From positions 230,756 through 294,755 of the forward strand of contig JAQUPX010000002.1 in the NCBI GenBank assembly GCA_028716385.1: a stretch of DNA of 64,000 bases, written 5' to 3'. Source of the stretch: a bacterium. Lineage in GTDB: Bacteria; Hydrothermota; UBA3073; JACQXS01; JAQTXJ01. Below are positions 17,115-26,080 of this stretch, piece by piece. The notes beneath the pieces were generated by a model. It was given only the letters and a program-made list of their open reading frames with translations, was not told the DNA's origin and made no database searches. Positions within the stretch are counted from its first letter, which is position 1. Each line of letters opens with the position of its first letter. The position numbers were made by a program, and so were the translations under genes.

Positions 17115-17885
17115 ATGAAAGGTATTATTCTTGGCGGAGGACTTGGAACAAGACTTTACCCGATGACAAAAATCACAAATAAACACTTACTCCCTGTCTA
17201 CGATATGCCTATGATATATTACCCCATATTTACTCTCGTAGAAGCAGGAATTAACGAAATTATACTCGTAACCGGCGGCAACTCGGCAGGTGAATTCTTA
17301 AGATTATTGGGCGACGGAAGACAATTTGGCATTAAAACCTTGTCGTATACTTATCAGGAAAAAGAAGGCGGTATCGCTCAAGCTATGATGCTTTGCTCGG
17401 AATTTATAGGGAAAGAAAAATGCGTGGTTATACTCGGAGATAATATTCTTGACGGAAGTATAAAAAATGCAGTAAAAGATTTTCAAAAAGAAAAAGGCGC
17501 GAAAATAATACTGAAAGAAGTCCAAAACCCTTCGGATTATGGTGTGCCCGTGATTGAAGGCAATAAAATTAAAGAAGTAATAGAAAAGCCCAAGAATCCT
17601 CCAAGCAACTACGCAGTTATAGGCGTATATATGTATAATCCTGATGTATTTGAGATGGTCAAAACATTAAAACCTTCTGCAAGAGGTGAACTTGAAATAT
17701 CTGACGTAAACGACTGGTATGCAAAACAAGGACAATTGACTTATGAAATATTTAAAGGCTGGTGGGGAGATGCAGGAGTATCCGTTGATACGCTTCTTGA
17801 GGTAAATAATTATGTCGCAAAAAGAAAAAAAGAAAATCCTGATTACTGGTGCTTCAGGAATGCTGGGCAAAGCGCTGGTAAATAA
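17115..17885 (+). CDS. rmlA: Glucose-1-phosphate thymidylyltransferase
   Basis: About 256 residues, making dTDP-glucose from glucose-1-phosphate and dTTP for rhamnose and other deoxysugars. The nucleotide-binding signature GGGLGTRLYPMT is at residues 6-17, followed by NKHLLPVYDMPMIYYP and the catalytic-site region LGDNI near 108. The ATG at 17115 has AAGGAG in front. It is shorter than the usual 290 residues, as in short-type RmlA. Its last 25 codons (NYVAKRKKENP and on) overlap rmlD by 74 nt in another frame, so the C-terminal tail is probably overprinted. Confidence 0.93.
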   Translation: MKGIILGGGLGTRLYPMTKITNKHLLPVYDMPMIYYPIFTLVEAGINEIILVTGGNSAGEFLRLLGDGRQFGIKTLSYTYQEKEGGIAQAMMLCSEFIGKEKCVVILGDNILDGSIKNAVKDFQKEKGAKIILKEVQNPSDYGVPVIEGNKIKEVIEKPKNPPSNYAVIGVYMYNPDVFEMVKTLKPSARGELEISDVNDWYAKQGQLTYEIFKGWWGDAGVSVDTLLEVNNYVAKRKKENPDYWCFRNAGQSAGK

Positions 17886-18675
17886 GCTTACTGAGTATAC
17901 CCTTATTCCAACTGACCTGCCAAATCTTGATATATCTAAATCAAATGCTGCCCAATTAATTATTAATAAATCTCCTGATTATGTTCTTCATCTTGCAGCT
18001 TATACTGACGTAGATGGCTGTGAAAAGAACACTAACCTAGCCCAAAAAACAAATGCAGAAGGCACAAAAAATGTAGCGCTTGCCTGTAAAAAAATTAACA
18101 TTCCTCTTCTTTATATTTCTACTGATTACGTATTTGACGGGCAAAAACAAACTCCTTATAATGAATGGGACAAAACAAACCCCATAAATGTTTACGGAAA
18201 AACTAAAGAAGACGGCGAAAAATCGGTAAAAACACTATTAAATAAATACTGGATTGTTAGAACATCCGGATTATATGGAAAAGAAGGCAAAAACTTTGTT
18301 GATACTATAATAACTAAAGCAAAAGAATTAAAATTTCTTAAAGTAGTAAATGACCAGTTCGGGTCGCCTACTTATGTAGACCACTTATCTACCGCAATAA
18401 AAGAGCTAATTAAAACGGAAGAATACGGGATATATCACATTACCAATTCCGATTATTGTAGTTGGTATGAATTCGCTAAATCAATTGTTGATATTGCAAA
18501 TATCCAATGTGAAATCCAGCCGATAAGTTCTGACGAACTTACCCGCCCTGCAAAACGACCTAAAAACTGGAGACTCGCCAAATTCTTTCTGGAAAATACA
18601 ATTAAGAAACCTCTCCCCTCTTGGTATTCGGCAGTAGAAGAATACATAAAATCTAACAAAAACAAAAAAAATTAG
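17812..18675 (+). CDS. rmlD: dTDP-4-dehydrorhamnose reductase
   Basis: 287 residues of an extended SDR enzyme that finishes dTDP-rhamnose synthesis with NAD(P)H. Visible are the GASGMLG nucleotide-binding loop (residues 13-19), YDxx-type STDYVFDG (about 101-108) with the catalytic YGKTKEDGE (YxxxK, about 128-136), and YHITNSDYCSWYEFA near the C-terminus. It starts 74 nt inside rmlA. rmlB and rmlC are not in the window. Confidence 0.92.
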   Translation: MSQKEKKKILITGASGMLGKALVNKLTEYTLIPTDLPNLDISKSNAAQLIINKSPDYVLHLAAYTDVDGCEKNTNLAQKTNAEGTKNVALACKKINIPLLYISTDYVFDGQKQTPYNEWDKTNPINVYGKTKEDGEKSVKTLLNKYWIVRTSGLYGKEGKNFVDTIITKAKELKFLKVVNDQFGSPTYVDHLSTAIKELIKTEEYGIYHITNSDYCSWYEFAKSIVDIANIQCEIQPISSDELTRPAKRPKNWRLAKFFLENTIKKPLPSWYSAVEEYIKSNKNKKN

Positions 18676-18702
18676 AACTAAAAGTAAACTAACGAGGTGA
18701 AA

Positions 18703-19287
18703 ATGGAAAAAATAAATTCAGAAGTTAAAAAAATGATAGAAGAAAGTATTTCCGTGAAAGAATTGCTAAAATCGGAAATACCTTTGATTATTAAATCCGC
18801 AAATGCTATAATCAAAAGTCTTCACAACGGAGGAAAAGTTTTGTTTTGTGGTAACGGAGGCTCCGCGGCAGATTCACAACACCTCGCCTGCGAATTTATC
18901 GTAAAACTGACGAAAAAAAGAAGAAGTCTCCCGGCAATTTCCCTTACTACAAACACTTCTCATTTAACGGCAATTTCTAATGATTTTTCGTTCGATGATA
19001 TTTTCTCCCGCCAGATTGAAGGGCTTGGAAGAAAAGGCGACGTTTTGGTAGCAATTACAACTTCAGGAAACTCTCCTAATATACTCAAAGCAGTTGAATC
19101 CGCCAAATCGATAGGAATGTATACAATTGGACTTACGGGAGCAAAGGGAGATACTTTCGCAAAAAAAGTTAACATTGGAATAAAAGTTCCATCGTCCAGC
19201 ACACAAAGAATACAGGAATCTCATATACTTATCGGACATATAATATGCGAACTTGTAGAAACAGAATTTTGCAAAAACTCTAAATAA
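18703..19287 (+). CDS. gmhA: Sedoheptulose-7-phosphate isomerase (phosphoheptose isomerase)
   Basis: About 194 residues with a SIS fold. Signatures are FCGNGGSAADSQHLACEF (about 47-64), the ITTSGNSPN loop (about 117-125) and QESHILIGHIICELVE at the C-terminus. It makes D-glycero-D-manno-heptose-7-phosphate for LPS-type heptose, which suggests a Gram-negative envelope. The ATG at 18703 is preferred to a GTG two codons upstream, because the GAGGTG ribosome site overlaps that GTG. Confidence 0.93.
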   Translation: MEKINSEVKKMIEESISVKELLKSEIPLIIKSANAIIKSLHNGGKVLFCGNGGSAADSQHLACEFIVKLTKKRRSLPAISLTTNTSHLTAISNDFSFDDIFSRQIEGLGRKGDVLVAITTSGNSPNILKAVESAKSIGMYTIGLTGAKGDTFAKKVNIGIKVPSSSTQRIQESHILIGHIICELVETEFCKNSK

Positions 19288-19295
19288 CTAAAAAC

Positions 19296-20180
19296 TTGAA
19301 ACTCAAAGCTTACGCAAAAATAAATCTGGGACTTACTGTTCTGGATAAAAGACCTGACGGTTATCATAATATAGAAACTTTAATCCAGCATATCGACTTT
19401 TTTGATGAAATAGAACTTAAATCTCAAAAAACCGGTATTAATTTTGTCTCTGATTCTCCCCCATTTGGAGAAGAAAACCTGTGTTTTAAAGCAGCTAAAT
19501 TATTTTTAGAAACAACCGGTATTAAGACAGGAATTTCTATAAACTTAAAAAAACATATATGGCAGGGAGCAGGTCTTGGCGGTGGCAGCTCGGATGCCGC
19601 AAGTATACTTACAGGTATGAATAAAATATTTGATTATCCCTTAAAAAGAAACAAATTATATGAACTTGCCTCTCAATTAGGCTCGGATGTTCCTTTTTTT
19701 ATTGAACAATATCCTGCTATTGTGAAAGGAAGGGGAGAAATCATAAAAAGACTGCCTTTTCTCACTAAACCTATGCTAATAGTCTTGATTTGCCCTGATT
19801 TTCAAATCTCAACAAAATGGGCATATAAAGAAATTGATAAAATAAGATTTGAAAAAAAATTGACAAACAAGAAAAACGATGTTAATAAAATAAGAATAAA
19901 GTTCTTTGAAAATGATATTGAAGGTATAGCAAAGAGTTTATATAATGATTTCGAGAAAGTGGTATTCAAAAAATACCCTGAATTATTAACGGTAAGAGAG
20001 AAATTATTGAAAGAAGGTGCAATAGGCGTTTCATTATCAGGTTCAGGTTCCTGTATGTATGGAATCCTTAAGAATAAAGGGGCAAGTCTGCCTACTGGCA
20101 AGGCAAGATTTGTTAAGTTATTTCCGAAATGTTATGTAAATATCGCAAGAACAAAAAGAAAGGAGAAAAGATGGACGTAA
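19296..20180 (+). CDS. ispE: 4-diphosphocytidyl-2-C-methyl-D-erythritol kinase
   Basis: 294 residues of a GHMP kinase in the MEP pathway for isoprenoids, which would also feed GGGPS encoded upstream. Motifs: KAYAKINLGL at residues 3-12, the ATP loop GAGLGGGSSDAASIL (about 91-105) and GVSLSGSGSCMYGI (about 248-261). The start is TTG with no strong ribosome site, 8 nt after gmhA. Near residue 266 a loop reads ASLPTGKAR, where the DNA (20088-20105) is a diverged family A palindrome. The tail overlaps spoVG by 10 nt. Confidence 0.93.
   Translation: MKLKAYAKINLGLTVLDKRPDGYHNIETLIQHIDFFDEIELKSQKTGINFVSDSPPFGEENLCFKAAKLFLETTGIKTGISINLKKHIWQGAGLGGGSSDAASILTGMNKIFDYPLKRNKLYELASQLGSDVPFFIEQYPAIVKGRGEIIKRLPFLTKPMLIVLICPDFQISTKWAYKEIDKIRFEKKLTNKKNDVNKIRIKFFENDIEGIAKSLYNDFEKVVFKKYPELLTVREKLLKEGAIGVSLSGSGSCMYGILKNKGASLPTGKARFVKLFPKCYVNIARTKRKEKRWT
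20088..20105. repeat. Family A palindrome inside ispE
   Basis: CTGCCTACTGGCAAGGCA matches the family A core CTGCCTACCGGCAGGCAG with a few changes. It encodes LPTGKA in a C-terminal loop of IspE. Confidence 0.65.
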
Positions 20181-20437
20181 CGGAAGCAAAAATCATTGTT
20201 AGAAATGATGGTAAGTTAAGAGCTTACGCTTCAATCACAATAGATGAGTGTTTTGTAGTAAGAGATTTGAAAGTAATAGAGGGACCTAATGGATTATTTG
20301 TCTCTATGCCAGCAAAAAAGTTGATTGATGGTAGTTTTAGAGATATCACATTTCCCCTTAATAATGAAACAAGAGAAAAGATAGAAAAAGCTGTCCTGGG
20401 TGAATACAACAAAACAGTGAAGATTGAAGAAAATTAG
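20171..20437 (+). CDS. spoVG: SpoVG-type nucleic-acid-binding regulator
   Basis: 88 residues, the full SpoVG length. It begins MDVTEAKIIVRNDGKLRAYA and has the family core FVVRDLKVIEGPNGLFVSMP (about 31-50) and FRDITFPLN (about 59-67). SpoVG binds DNA or RNA and acts as a regulator even in bacteria that do not sporulate. The ATG has AAAGGAG eight nt upstream, inside the ispE tail. tRNA-Gln and prs follow. Confidence 0.95.
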   Translation: MDVTEAKIIVRNDGKLRAYASITIDECFVVRDLKVIEGPNGLFVSMPAKKLIDGSFRDITFPLNNETREKIEKAVLGEYNKTVKIEEN

Positions 20438-20443
20438 TTCATT

Positions 20444-20515
20444 TCGGGGGTCGTTCAACCGGCAGGACAGTGGCTTTTGGAGCCATCAATGGTGGTTCAA
20501 ATCCATCCCCCCGAG
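20444..20515 (+). tRNA. tRNA-Gln (TTG)
   Basis: A 72-nt cloverleaf with acceptor stem TCGGGGG/CCCCCGA, anticodon loop TTTTGGA (anticodon TTG) and T arm GGTGGTTCAAATCCATC. The CCA end is not encoded. It lies between spoVG and prs on the same strand. The prs Shine-Dalgarno sequence starts at the last tRNA bases, so processing of the tRNA would create the prs mRNA 5' end. Confidence 0.93.
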
Positions 20516-20523
20516 GGAGAAAT

Positions 20524-21480
20524 ATGGAAAAATTAAAAATTTTTACAGGAAATTCTAATATTTCATTAACAGAAAAAATATGTCAGTATCTTAAAACCCC
20601 TATATCTTGCGCAACTGTAGATAGATTTTTAGACGGAGAAATTGAAGTTAAATTGGGAGAAAGCGTAAGAGGAAATGATATATTCATAATACAATCCACT
20701 AATCCGCCGTCAGACAATTTATTTGAATTATTACTTATGATAGACGCGGCAAGCAGGGCTTCAGCAAAGAGAATTACTGCAGTTATACCTTATTTTGGAT
20801 ATTCAAGACAGGATAAAAAAGATGAGCCAAGAGTTCCAATATCTTCTAAACTAATCGCTAATTTGTTATCAAAAGCAGGTGCTAATAGAGTTTTAACGAT
20901 AGATTTGCACGCTGCACAAGTCCAGGGATTCTTTGACATTCCCGTAGATAACTTATATTCTACTCCCATTATCATCGAACATCTCAAACAATTTGACCTG
21001 AAAGAGTTTGTTATCGTTGCGCCAGATGTTGGTGGAGCAAAAAGAGCTTCAGGTATTGCAAAAAGAATGGGAAACCTGGAACTTTGTATTCTTAATAAAC
21101 AAAGACCTTCACCGGATAAAGCTTATATTACAAACGTAGTAGGAAATGTGGAAGGCAAAAATGCACTTATACTTGACGATATAATATCAACAGGAACAAC
21201 AATTATAAACGGTGCAACCGCTCTCAAACAAAGAGGCGCAAAAAAAGTGTATTGTTTTTGTACTCATCCTGTTCTCGCGGGAGAAGCCATTAGCAAAATA
21301 GAAAATTCCGAATTAGAAGCACTATTTGTTACAGATACGATATCAATAAAAAAACAACCAAACCTGCCTGATGGAAAGGCAAGTAAAATTAAAGTGTTAT
21401 CAATATCCAATTTACTCGGAGAAGCAATAACAAGGATACATAGTGAAGACTCTGTTAGTTCTTTGTTTATTGATTACTAA
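20524..21480 (+). CDS. prs: Ribose-phosphate pyrophosphokinase
   Basis: 318 residues making PRPP for nucleotide, His and Trp synthesis. Motifs: the flexible ATP loop YSRQDKKDEPR (about 97-107), TIDLHAAQVQGFF (about 127-139) and the PRPP loop LILDDIISTGTT (about 217-228). The ATG at 20524 follows GAGGGAG. A loop before the last strand reads KKQPNLPDGKASKIK (about 278-292), a few residues longer than in other Prs proteins. Its DNA (21363-21383) is a family A-like palindrome also found in ispE. Confidence 0.95.
   Translation: MEKLKIFTGNSNISLTEKICQYLKTPISCATVDRFLDGEIEVKLGESVRGNDIFIIQSTNPPSDNLFELLLMIDAASRASAKRITAVIPYFGYSRQDKKDEPRVPISSKLIANLLSKAGANRVLTIDLHAAQVQGFFDIPVDNLYSTPIIIEHLKQFDLKEFVIVAPDVGGAKRASGIAKRMGNLELCILNKQRPSPDKAYITNVVGNVEGKNALILDDIISTGTTIINGATALKQRGAKKVYCFCTHPVLAGEAISKIENSELEALFVTDTISIKKQPNLPDGKASKIKVLSISNLLGEAITRIHSEDSVSSLFIDY
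21363..21383. repeat. Family A palindrome inside prs
   Basis: CCTGCCTGATGGAAAGGCAA resembles the ispE insert (CTGCCT-n-TGG-n-AAGGCAAG) and the intergenic family A. It encodes NLPDGKAS in a surface loop of Prs. Confidence 0.65.
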
Positions 21481-21500
21481 TTATTAAAAAAGGAGAAAAA

Positions 21501-22199
21501 ATGGAATTAAAAACTGAATTGAGGAAAGATGTAGGTAAAACAGGAGTAAAAAAACTTAGAAGAACACAGAAAGTTCCTGCTGTGCTTTACAGCAAAGGCA
21601 AAAGTTCAATCTACCTACAATTGGATGAAAAACAGACAAAAGCACTTCATGAGGGCGAACATATAACTCTTGATTGTGGAGAAAAATATGATGCCTTAAT
21701 TAAAGAAATACAAGTAGACCCTATGGCTATGCGGACAATACATATAGATTTTCAGGAATTAAAAGCTAAAGAAAAGATTAGAGTAAAAGTTCCTGTTATT
21801 ATTGAAGGCGAAGATATAGTTATAAAACATGGATGGATAATGGAACGAGGCTTCGATGAAGTAGAAATAGAGTGTTTGCCAAAAGATATTCCTGATTCAT
21901 TTAAGGTAGATGCAGGAAAATTAAATGAAGGCGAATCTCTCTATGTTAAAGACTTGAAGGGACTAGTAGGTAGATTTATAACTAAAGAAGATACTCTTCT
22001 CGTTTCTGTTAAAATACCTAAGGTTATAGTAGAAGAAACACCGGTAGCTGCCGCTGAAGCTGGCGCTGAGGCCACAACAGAAGCAGGAACAGGAGCAGAA
22101 AAAACACCGGGTGATAAAACTGCTACTACAGATAAAACTGCAGCAAAACCGGGTGATAAAACTGCTGAAAAGCCTGCAGCTAAAAAGCCTAAAGCTTAA
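21501..22199 (+). CDS. rplY: Ribosomal protein bL25 (CTC form) with long low-complexity tail
   Basis: 232 residues binding 5S rRNA. The N-terminal L25 domain is shown by KTELRKDVGKTGVKKLRR and PAVLYSKGK (residues 3-33). The TL5/CTC C-terminal domain follows (VPVIIEGEDIV to LLVSVKIPKV). The last 45 residues are Ala, Thr, Lys and Glu rich with repeated PGDKTA units, a tail common in diverse CTC proteins. Its start has AAAGGAG. It follows prs by 20 nt, the classical prs-ctc pairing. Confidence 0.93.
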   Translation: MELKTELRKDVGKTGVKKLRRTQKVPAVLYSKGKSSIYLQLDEKQTKALHEGEHITLDCGEKYDALIKEIQVDPMAMRTIHIDFQELKAKEKIRVKVPVIIEGEDIVIKHGWIMERGFDEVEIECLPKDIPDSFKVDAGKLNEGESLYVKDLKGLVGRFITKEDTLLVSVKIPKVIVEETPVAAAEAGAEATTEAGTGAEKTPGDKTATTDKTAAKPGDKTAEKPAAKKPKA

Positions 22200-22235
22200 T
22201 AATCTGATTGGGGTAGGTTGAAAATAATGGGTAGT

Positions 22236-22263
22236 TGGGGTTTATACCCCAATTATAATATAA
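22236..22263. terminator. Possible terminator after rplY
   Basis: The hairpin TTGGGG-TTTATA-CCCCAA is followed by TTATAATATAATTT. The stem is short and the tail is not pure T, so it may instead contribute to the promoter of the aminotransferase gene at 22274. Confidence 0.4.
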
Positions 22264-22273
22264 TTTGAAATAT

Positions 22274-23446
22274 ATGACAGAGAAGAAATCTGTTCCTTTT
22301 GGGCTTCCTTATATTACAAAAGATGAAATTGATGAGGTGATAGAAGCTCTACGTTCAGGATGGATAAGCACAGGTCCAAAATCCGTTGAATTAGAAGAAA
22401 AACTCAGGGAATATATAGGAACAAAATATTCCGCGATAGTTAGTTCCTGCACAGCTGCATTACATCTCGCATTATGTGCTTATGATATAAAAGAAGGGGA
22501 CGAAGTAATCACAAGCCCATATACTTTTATAGCAACTACGGAATCTATTCTTTATACGGGAGCAAAACCGGTTTTTGTAGATATTCATAAAGATACCCTT
22601 AATATTGACCCTGCAAAGATAGAAAAAGCAATAACAAAGAGAACTAAAGCTATTGTTCCCGTGCATATCGCAGGACATCCTTGTGAAATGGACGAAATAA
22701 TGAAAATAGCAAAAAAACACAATTTAATAGTTATTGAAGATGCTGCTCACGCATTCGGAACATACTACAAAAGCAAAAAAATAGGCACTATAGGAGACGC
22801 AACCTGTTTCAGTTTTTACGCAACAAAAAACCTAACTACCGGTGAAGGCGGAATGATAACTACGAATAATAAAAAAATAGCAGAAAAAATAAAACTTTTA
22901 AGGCTTCACGGTATGAGCAGAGATGCATGGAAAAGATATAGCAAAGAAGGATCATGGTATTATGAAATACTTACTACCGGCTATAAATATAATATTAGCG
23001 ATATTCATTCTGCCTTAGGTATACAACAACTCAAGAAATTCGAAAAAATGCAAAAAATGCGAGAGAAAATAGTAAATACTTACGATGAAGCATTCTCCAA
23101 AATAAAGGAATTACAAATTCCGGTTATAAAAGATTATTCCACTACACATGCTTATCATCTTTATATTATAAAAATTGTGCCGGAATTATTAAAAATAGAT
23201 AGAACTAAATTTATTGAACTTTTGAGAGCTGAAAATATCGGAACAGGGGTTCATTTCATTCCATTGCATCTTATGCCTTTTTACAAACAAACTTTTGGAT
23301 TCAAAAAAGGAGATTTTCCTAACGCAGAATGGGCTTATGAACGAACAATATCTTTACCTCTTTACCCCGGACTTACCTCCGAAGATGTTAAATACATTAT
23401 CAAAAAAGTAAAAGATAGCGTCGCAGGAAATTCCAGAAGAAAATAG
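22274..23446 (+). CDS. DegT/DnrJ/EryC1 sugar aminotransferase
   Basis: About 390 residues, a PLP enzyme that transaminates a nucleotide-linked keto-sugar. Motifs: GWISTGPKSVELEEKL (about 31-46), SSCTAALHLAL (about 61-71), VIEDAAHAFGT (about 154-164) and the PLP-Lys region FSFYATKNLTTGEGGM (about 180-195). It most resembles ArnB/PseC-like members. With rmlA/rmlD upstream and the N-acetyltransferase at 34906, it fits amino-deoxysugar synthesis for surface glycans. The ATG at 22274 is preferred to the in-frame TTG three codons earlier. Confidence 0.92.
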   Translation: MTEKKSVPFGLPYITKDEIDEVIEALRSGWISTGPKSVELEEKLREYIGTKYSAIVSSCTAALHLALCAYDIKEGDEVITSPYTFIATTESILYTGAKPVFVDIHKDTLNIDPAKIEKAITKRTKAIVPVHIAGHPCEMDEIMKIAKKHNLIVIEDAAHAFGTYYKSKKIGTIGDATCFSFYATKNLTTGEGGMITTNNKKIAEKIKLLRLHGMSRDAWKRYSKEGSWYYEILTTGYKYNISDIHSALGIQQLKKFEKMQKMREKIVNTYDEAFSKIKELQIPVIKDYSTTHAYHLYIIKIVPELLKIDRTKFIELLRAENIGTGVHFIPLHLMPFYKQTFGFKKGDFPNAEWAYERTISLPLYPGLTSEDVKYIIKKVKDSVAGNSRRK

Positions 23447-23462
23447 TAGATTAAAATTCTCT

Positions 23463-23996
23463 TTACTTCACAACCGCCATTCCCTTATCAATAGCATTTA
23501 TATTTATAGTTAAAAATGCTTCTTTGCCGGGAAAGACTATTGGAATAGAGGATTTTACGGATTCAGGAGAAACTGCTTTTATTTTAGCTATATATGCTCC
23601 AACTACTACCATATTAGCAGATTTTGCGGAACCAACACTTTCTGCAATTTCATTTGCAGGAACAGCCAAAAGTTCTATATCCGAACGTTTAGGTTTTGAT
23701 GCAATAATAGATGAATTATAAATAAGTAATCCACCCTTTTTTAAACGAGGTTCAAATTTAATAAGGGATGGTTCGTTCATTGCAATAACCGTATCAGCTT
23801 CTCCAATCACAGGAGATGAGATAAGCGAATCCGATATTATAACGGAACAATTAGCAGTTCCCCCTCTCATTTCTGCCCCGTAAGACGGGAAATGCGTGCA
23901 ACGCTTATTTTCTTTCATTGCAGCATAAGCCAATAAAACACCCGCTTTTATAACTCCCTGTCCACCAAAACCTGCAAGTATTATTTCCTGTTTCAT
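23463..23996 (-). CDS. 2-oxoacid:ferredoxin oxidoreductase, gamma subunit
   Basis: 177 residues of the POR/KOR/VOR gamma family. It starts KQEIILAGFGGQGVIKAGVLLAYA (the family signature in residues 2-25) and has SYGAEMRGGTANCSVIIS (about 39-56). It is the catalytic gamma subunit that binds part of the CoA/TPP site. It is the last gene of the minus-strand run fabH-ferredoxin-alpha-beta-gamma and starts 2 nt after the beta gene. Confidence 0.93.
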   Translation of the reverse strand: MKQEIILAGFGGQGVIKAGVLLAYAAMKENKRCTHFPSYGAEMRGGTANCSVIISDSLISSPVIGEADTVIAMNEPSLIKFEPRLKKGGLLIYNSSIIASKPKRSDIELLAVPANEIAESVGSAKSANMVVVGAYIAKIKAVSPESVKSSIPIVFPGKEAFLTININAIDKGMAVVK

Positions 23997-23997
23997 A

Positions 23998-24744
23998 TTA
24001 TTTTACCTGAGTTAAATCCTTATATACTCCAAGTGGGTAATAAGGAATCATTACTTTATCTACGTATTCACAGGCTTTTAATGGCGAAATTCCCCATCCT
24101 GTGGGACAAGGTGCAAGAACTTCAATAAGTGAGTATCCTTTTTTCTCAACTTGAAGTTGAAAAGCCTTTTTAATTGCCTTTTTAGTTTTTAAAACATTAA
24201 CTGCCTTATTTACGGCTGTTCTTTCTAAATATACGGGTCCATCAAGAGTTGCAAGCATTTCACATACTCTTATAGGATAACCGGCTAATTTCGGGTCTCT
24301 ACCAAAAGGATTTGTTGTTGTTTTTTGCCCCGGCATAGTTGTTGGAGCTTGCTGTCCACCTGTCATACCGTAAATAGCATTATTTATAAATATAACAGTA
24401 AAGTTTTCTCCTCTTGTAGCAGAATGTATTAATTCCGCTGTCCCTATAGCTGCTAAATCACCATCTCCCTGGTAACTAAACACAATGAGTTCCGGATTTA
24501 CTCTTTTTATACCGGTAGCTACAGCAGGCGCTCTGCCATGCGCTACCTGGACTGAATCACAATTAAAATACTCGTAAAGGAAAACCGAACATCCTACCGG
24601 CGCTATTGCTATTGTTTTTTCTCTTATGCCAAGTTCATCTATAGTTTCCCCTATAATACGATGAACAATAGAATGCCCACACCCCGGGCAATAACGCATT
24701 ATTGTTTTACTTAAACCCTCAGGTCTTTTATATTCTCTTTTCAT
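23998..24744 (-). CDS. 2-oxoacid:ferredoxin oxidoreductase, beta (TPP-binding) subunit
   Basis: 248 residues. TPP/Mg-binding features are visible: RYCPGCGHSIVHRI (about 17-30), VAHGRAPAVATGIKR (about 67-81), the GDGDLAAIGTAELIHSA motif (about 93-109) and NNAIYGMTGGQQAPTTMPG (about 120-138). The last stretch is typical of KOR/VOR rather than pyruvate enzymes. It overlaps the alpha gene by 4 nt. Confidence 0.93.
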   Translation of the reverse strand: MKREYKRPEGLSKTIMRYCPGCGHSIVHRIIGETIDELGIREKTIAIAPVGCSVFLYEYFNCDSVQVAHGRAPAVATGIKRVNPELIVFSYQGDGDLAAIGTAELIHSATRGENFTVIFINNAIYGMTGGQQAPTTMPGQKTTTNPFGRDPKLAGYPIRVCEMLATLDGPVYLERTAVNKAVNVLKTKKAIKKAFQLQVEKKGYSLIEVLAPCPTGWGISPLKACEYVDKVMIPYYPLGVYKDLTQVK

Positions 24745-25871
24745 ATTTTATTTAAAACATTGATTCTACCGGGTTCTACGTTTTTCATTTTTAGTGCTTC
24801 CTTTGCTACTCCAAGAATTTCATCTCCTGTCGGAATATTACCACCCGGTCTGCCATAAAAATATACTTCTGCTTTACCATTAACCGCCATTTGAACGTCC
24901 TCAACAAGCTGCCCTGTATTCATTTCTACAGCTAATACTTTGCCTGTTTTTTGAGCTAATTGACTTATAATCTTTTCAGGAAAAGGCCACAACGTTATAG
25001 GTCTTAGAAGCCCTATTTTAATTCCCTGTTCACGGCCTTTCATAATCGCAGCCATAGAAATTCTTGCTGCCGTTCCATAGGCTACTATAACTATATCCGC
25101 ATCATCAGTATATTTCTCTTCAAATAATGTAAATTCAGATTTTATTTTTTCATATTTTCTATAAAGATCCCAGTTATGTTTTTCAAGTATATCAGTAGAC
25201 ATATGCAAGGTGTTTATAACTCTCATTTCTCTTCCCTTGCAATTACCCACAACATAATCTTTAGTAGGTATTTTTTCTACATCCACAAAATCAAAATTAA
25301 ATTCCAGAGGTTCCATCATTTGTCCAATCAATCCATCCGCAAGAATCATACATGGATTACGATATTTTTCCGCAGTATCATAGGCAAGTTTAGGAAAATT
25401 CCCCATTTCATAAGCAGAATCGGGAGCAAGAACGATTATCCTGTAATCACCATGCCCACCACCACGGGTAGCTTGAAAATAATCACTTTGACACGGAGCA
25501 ATATTTCCCAAACCGGGGCCACCTCTCATCACATTCGCATATAAAAATGGTAGTTCCGCTGCTGCTATATACGAAATACCTTCCTGTTTTAAGCTTATTC
25601 CTGGACCGGATGAAGAAGTTAATGCTCTTGCACCACACGCTGCCGCACCGTATATCATATTTATGGCAGACACCTCGGATTCAGCTTGAATGAATGTTCC
25701 CCCAACTTCAAAAAGTCTCCATGACAAATATTCGGGAATTTCATTTTGAGGCGTAATTGGATACCCGGAAAAGAAACGACATCCGGCTCTTACCGTTCCT
25801 TCGGCAAAAGCCTCATTACCTTTTAGCAGGATTTTTTCACCTGTTTTATATTTTATTATATCAGGATTCAT
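24741..25871 (-). CDS. 2-oxoacid:ferredoxin oxidoreductase, alpha subunit (VorB-like)
   Basis: About 376 residues. [20 protein letters not shown] (about 37-56), [21 protein letters not shown] (about 60-80) and [19 protein letters not shown] match the branched-chain 2-oxoacid (VorB) group more closely than pyruvate enzymes. That assignment is from memory of the family, not a search. The complex would oxidise 2-oxoisovalerate-type acids to acyl-CoA and reduce ferredoxin. The ATG at 25871 overlaps the ferredoxin gene by 11 nt. 2-oxoglutarate remains a possible substrate. Confidence 0.9.
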   Translation of the reverse strand: MNPDIIKYKTGEKILLKGNEAFAEGTVRAGCRFFSGYPITPQNEIPEYLSWRLFEVGGTFIQAESEVSAINMIYGAAACGARALTSSSGPGISLKQEGISYIAAAELPFLYANVMRGGPGLGNIAPCQSDYFQATRGGGHGDYRIIVLAPDSAYEMGNFPKLAYDTAEKYRNPCMILADGLIGQMMEPLEFNFDFVDVEKIPTKDYVVGNCKGREMRVINTLHMSTDILEKHNWDLYRKYEKIKSEFTLFEEKYTDDADIVIVAYGTAARISMAAIMKGREQGIKIGLLRPITLWPFPEKIISQLAQKTGKVLAVEMNTGQLVEDVQMAVNGKAEVYFYGRPGGNIPTGDEILGVAKEALKMKNVEPGRINVLNKI

Positions 25872-26073
25872 TTTCAACGGTTATTGCTATCTCAGGACAT
25901 ACTTGATAACACATACCACAACCCGTACATTTTGATTTATCTATAACTCGTACAGGATGATAGCCACTTTTATTAATATTTGAACTAAATTCAAGATTCT
26001 TTTTAGGGCATGCTTCTATACAATATGCACAGGCCTTACATAAAGATTCATCAATAGTTATTTCTATTTTCAT
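25861..26073 (-). CDS. 2[4Fe-4S] ferredoxin subunit of the 2-oxoacid oxidoreductase
   Basis: 70 residues with two cluster motifs: [14 protein letters not shown] (residues 12-25) and [13 protein letters not shown] (about 48-60). It is the delta/ferredoxin subunit that takes electrons from the beta subunit. It lies 7 nt after fabH and overlaps the alpha gene. Confidence 0.94.
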   Translation of the reverse strand: MKIEITIDESLCKACAYCIEACPKKNLEFSSNINKSGYHPVRVIDKSKCTGCGMCYQVCPEIAITVENES

Positions 26074-26080
26074 ACCTTTA

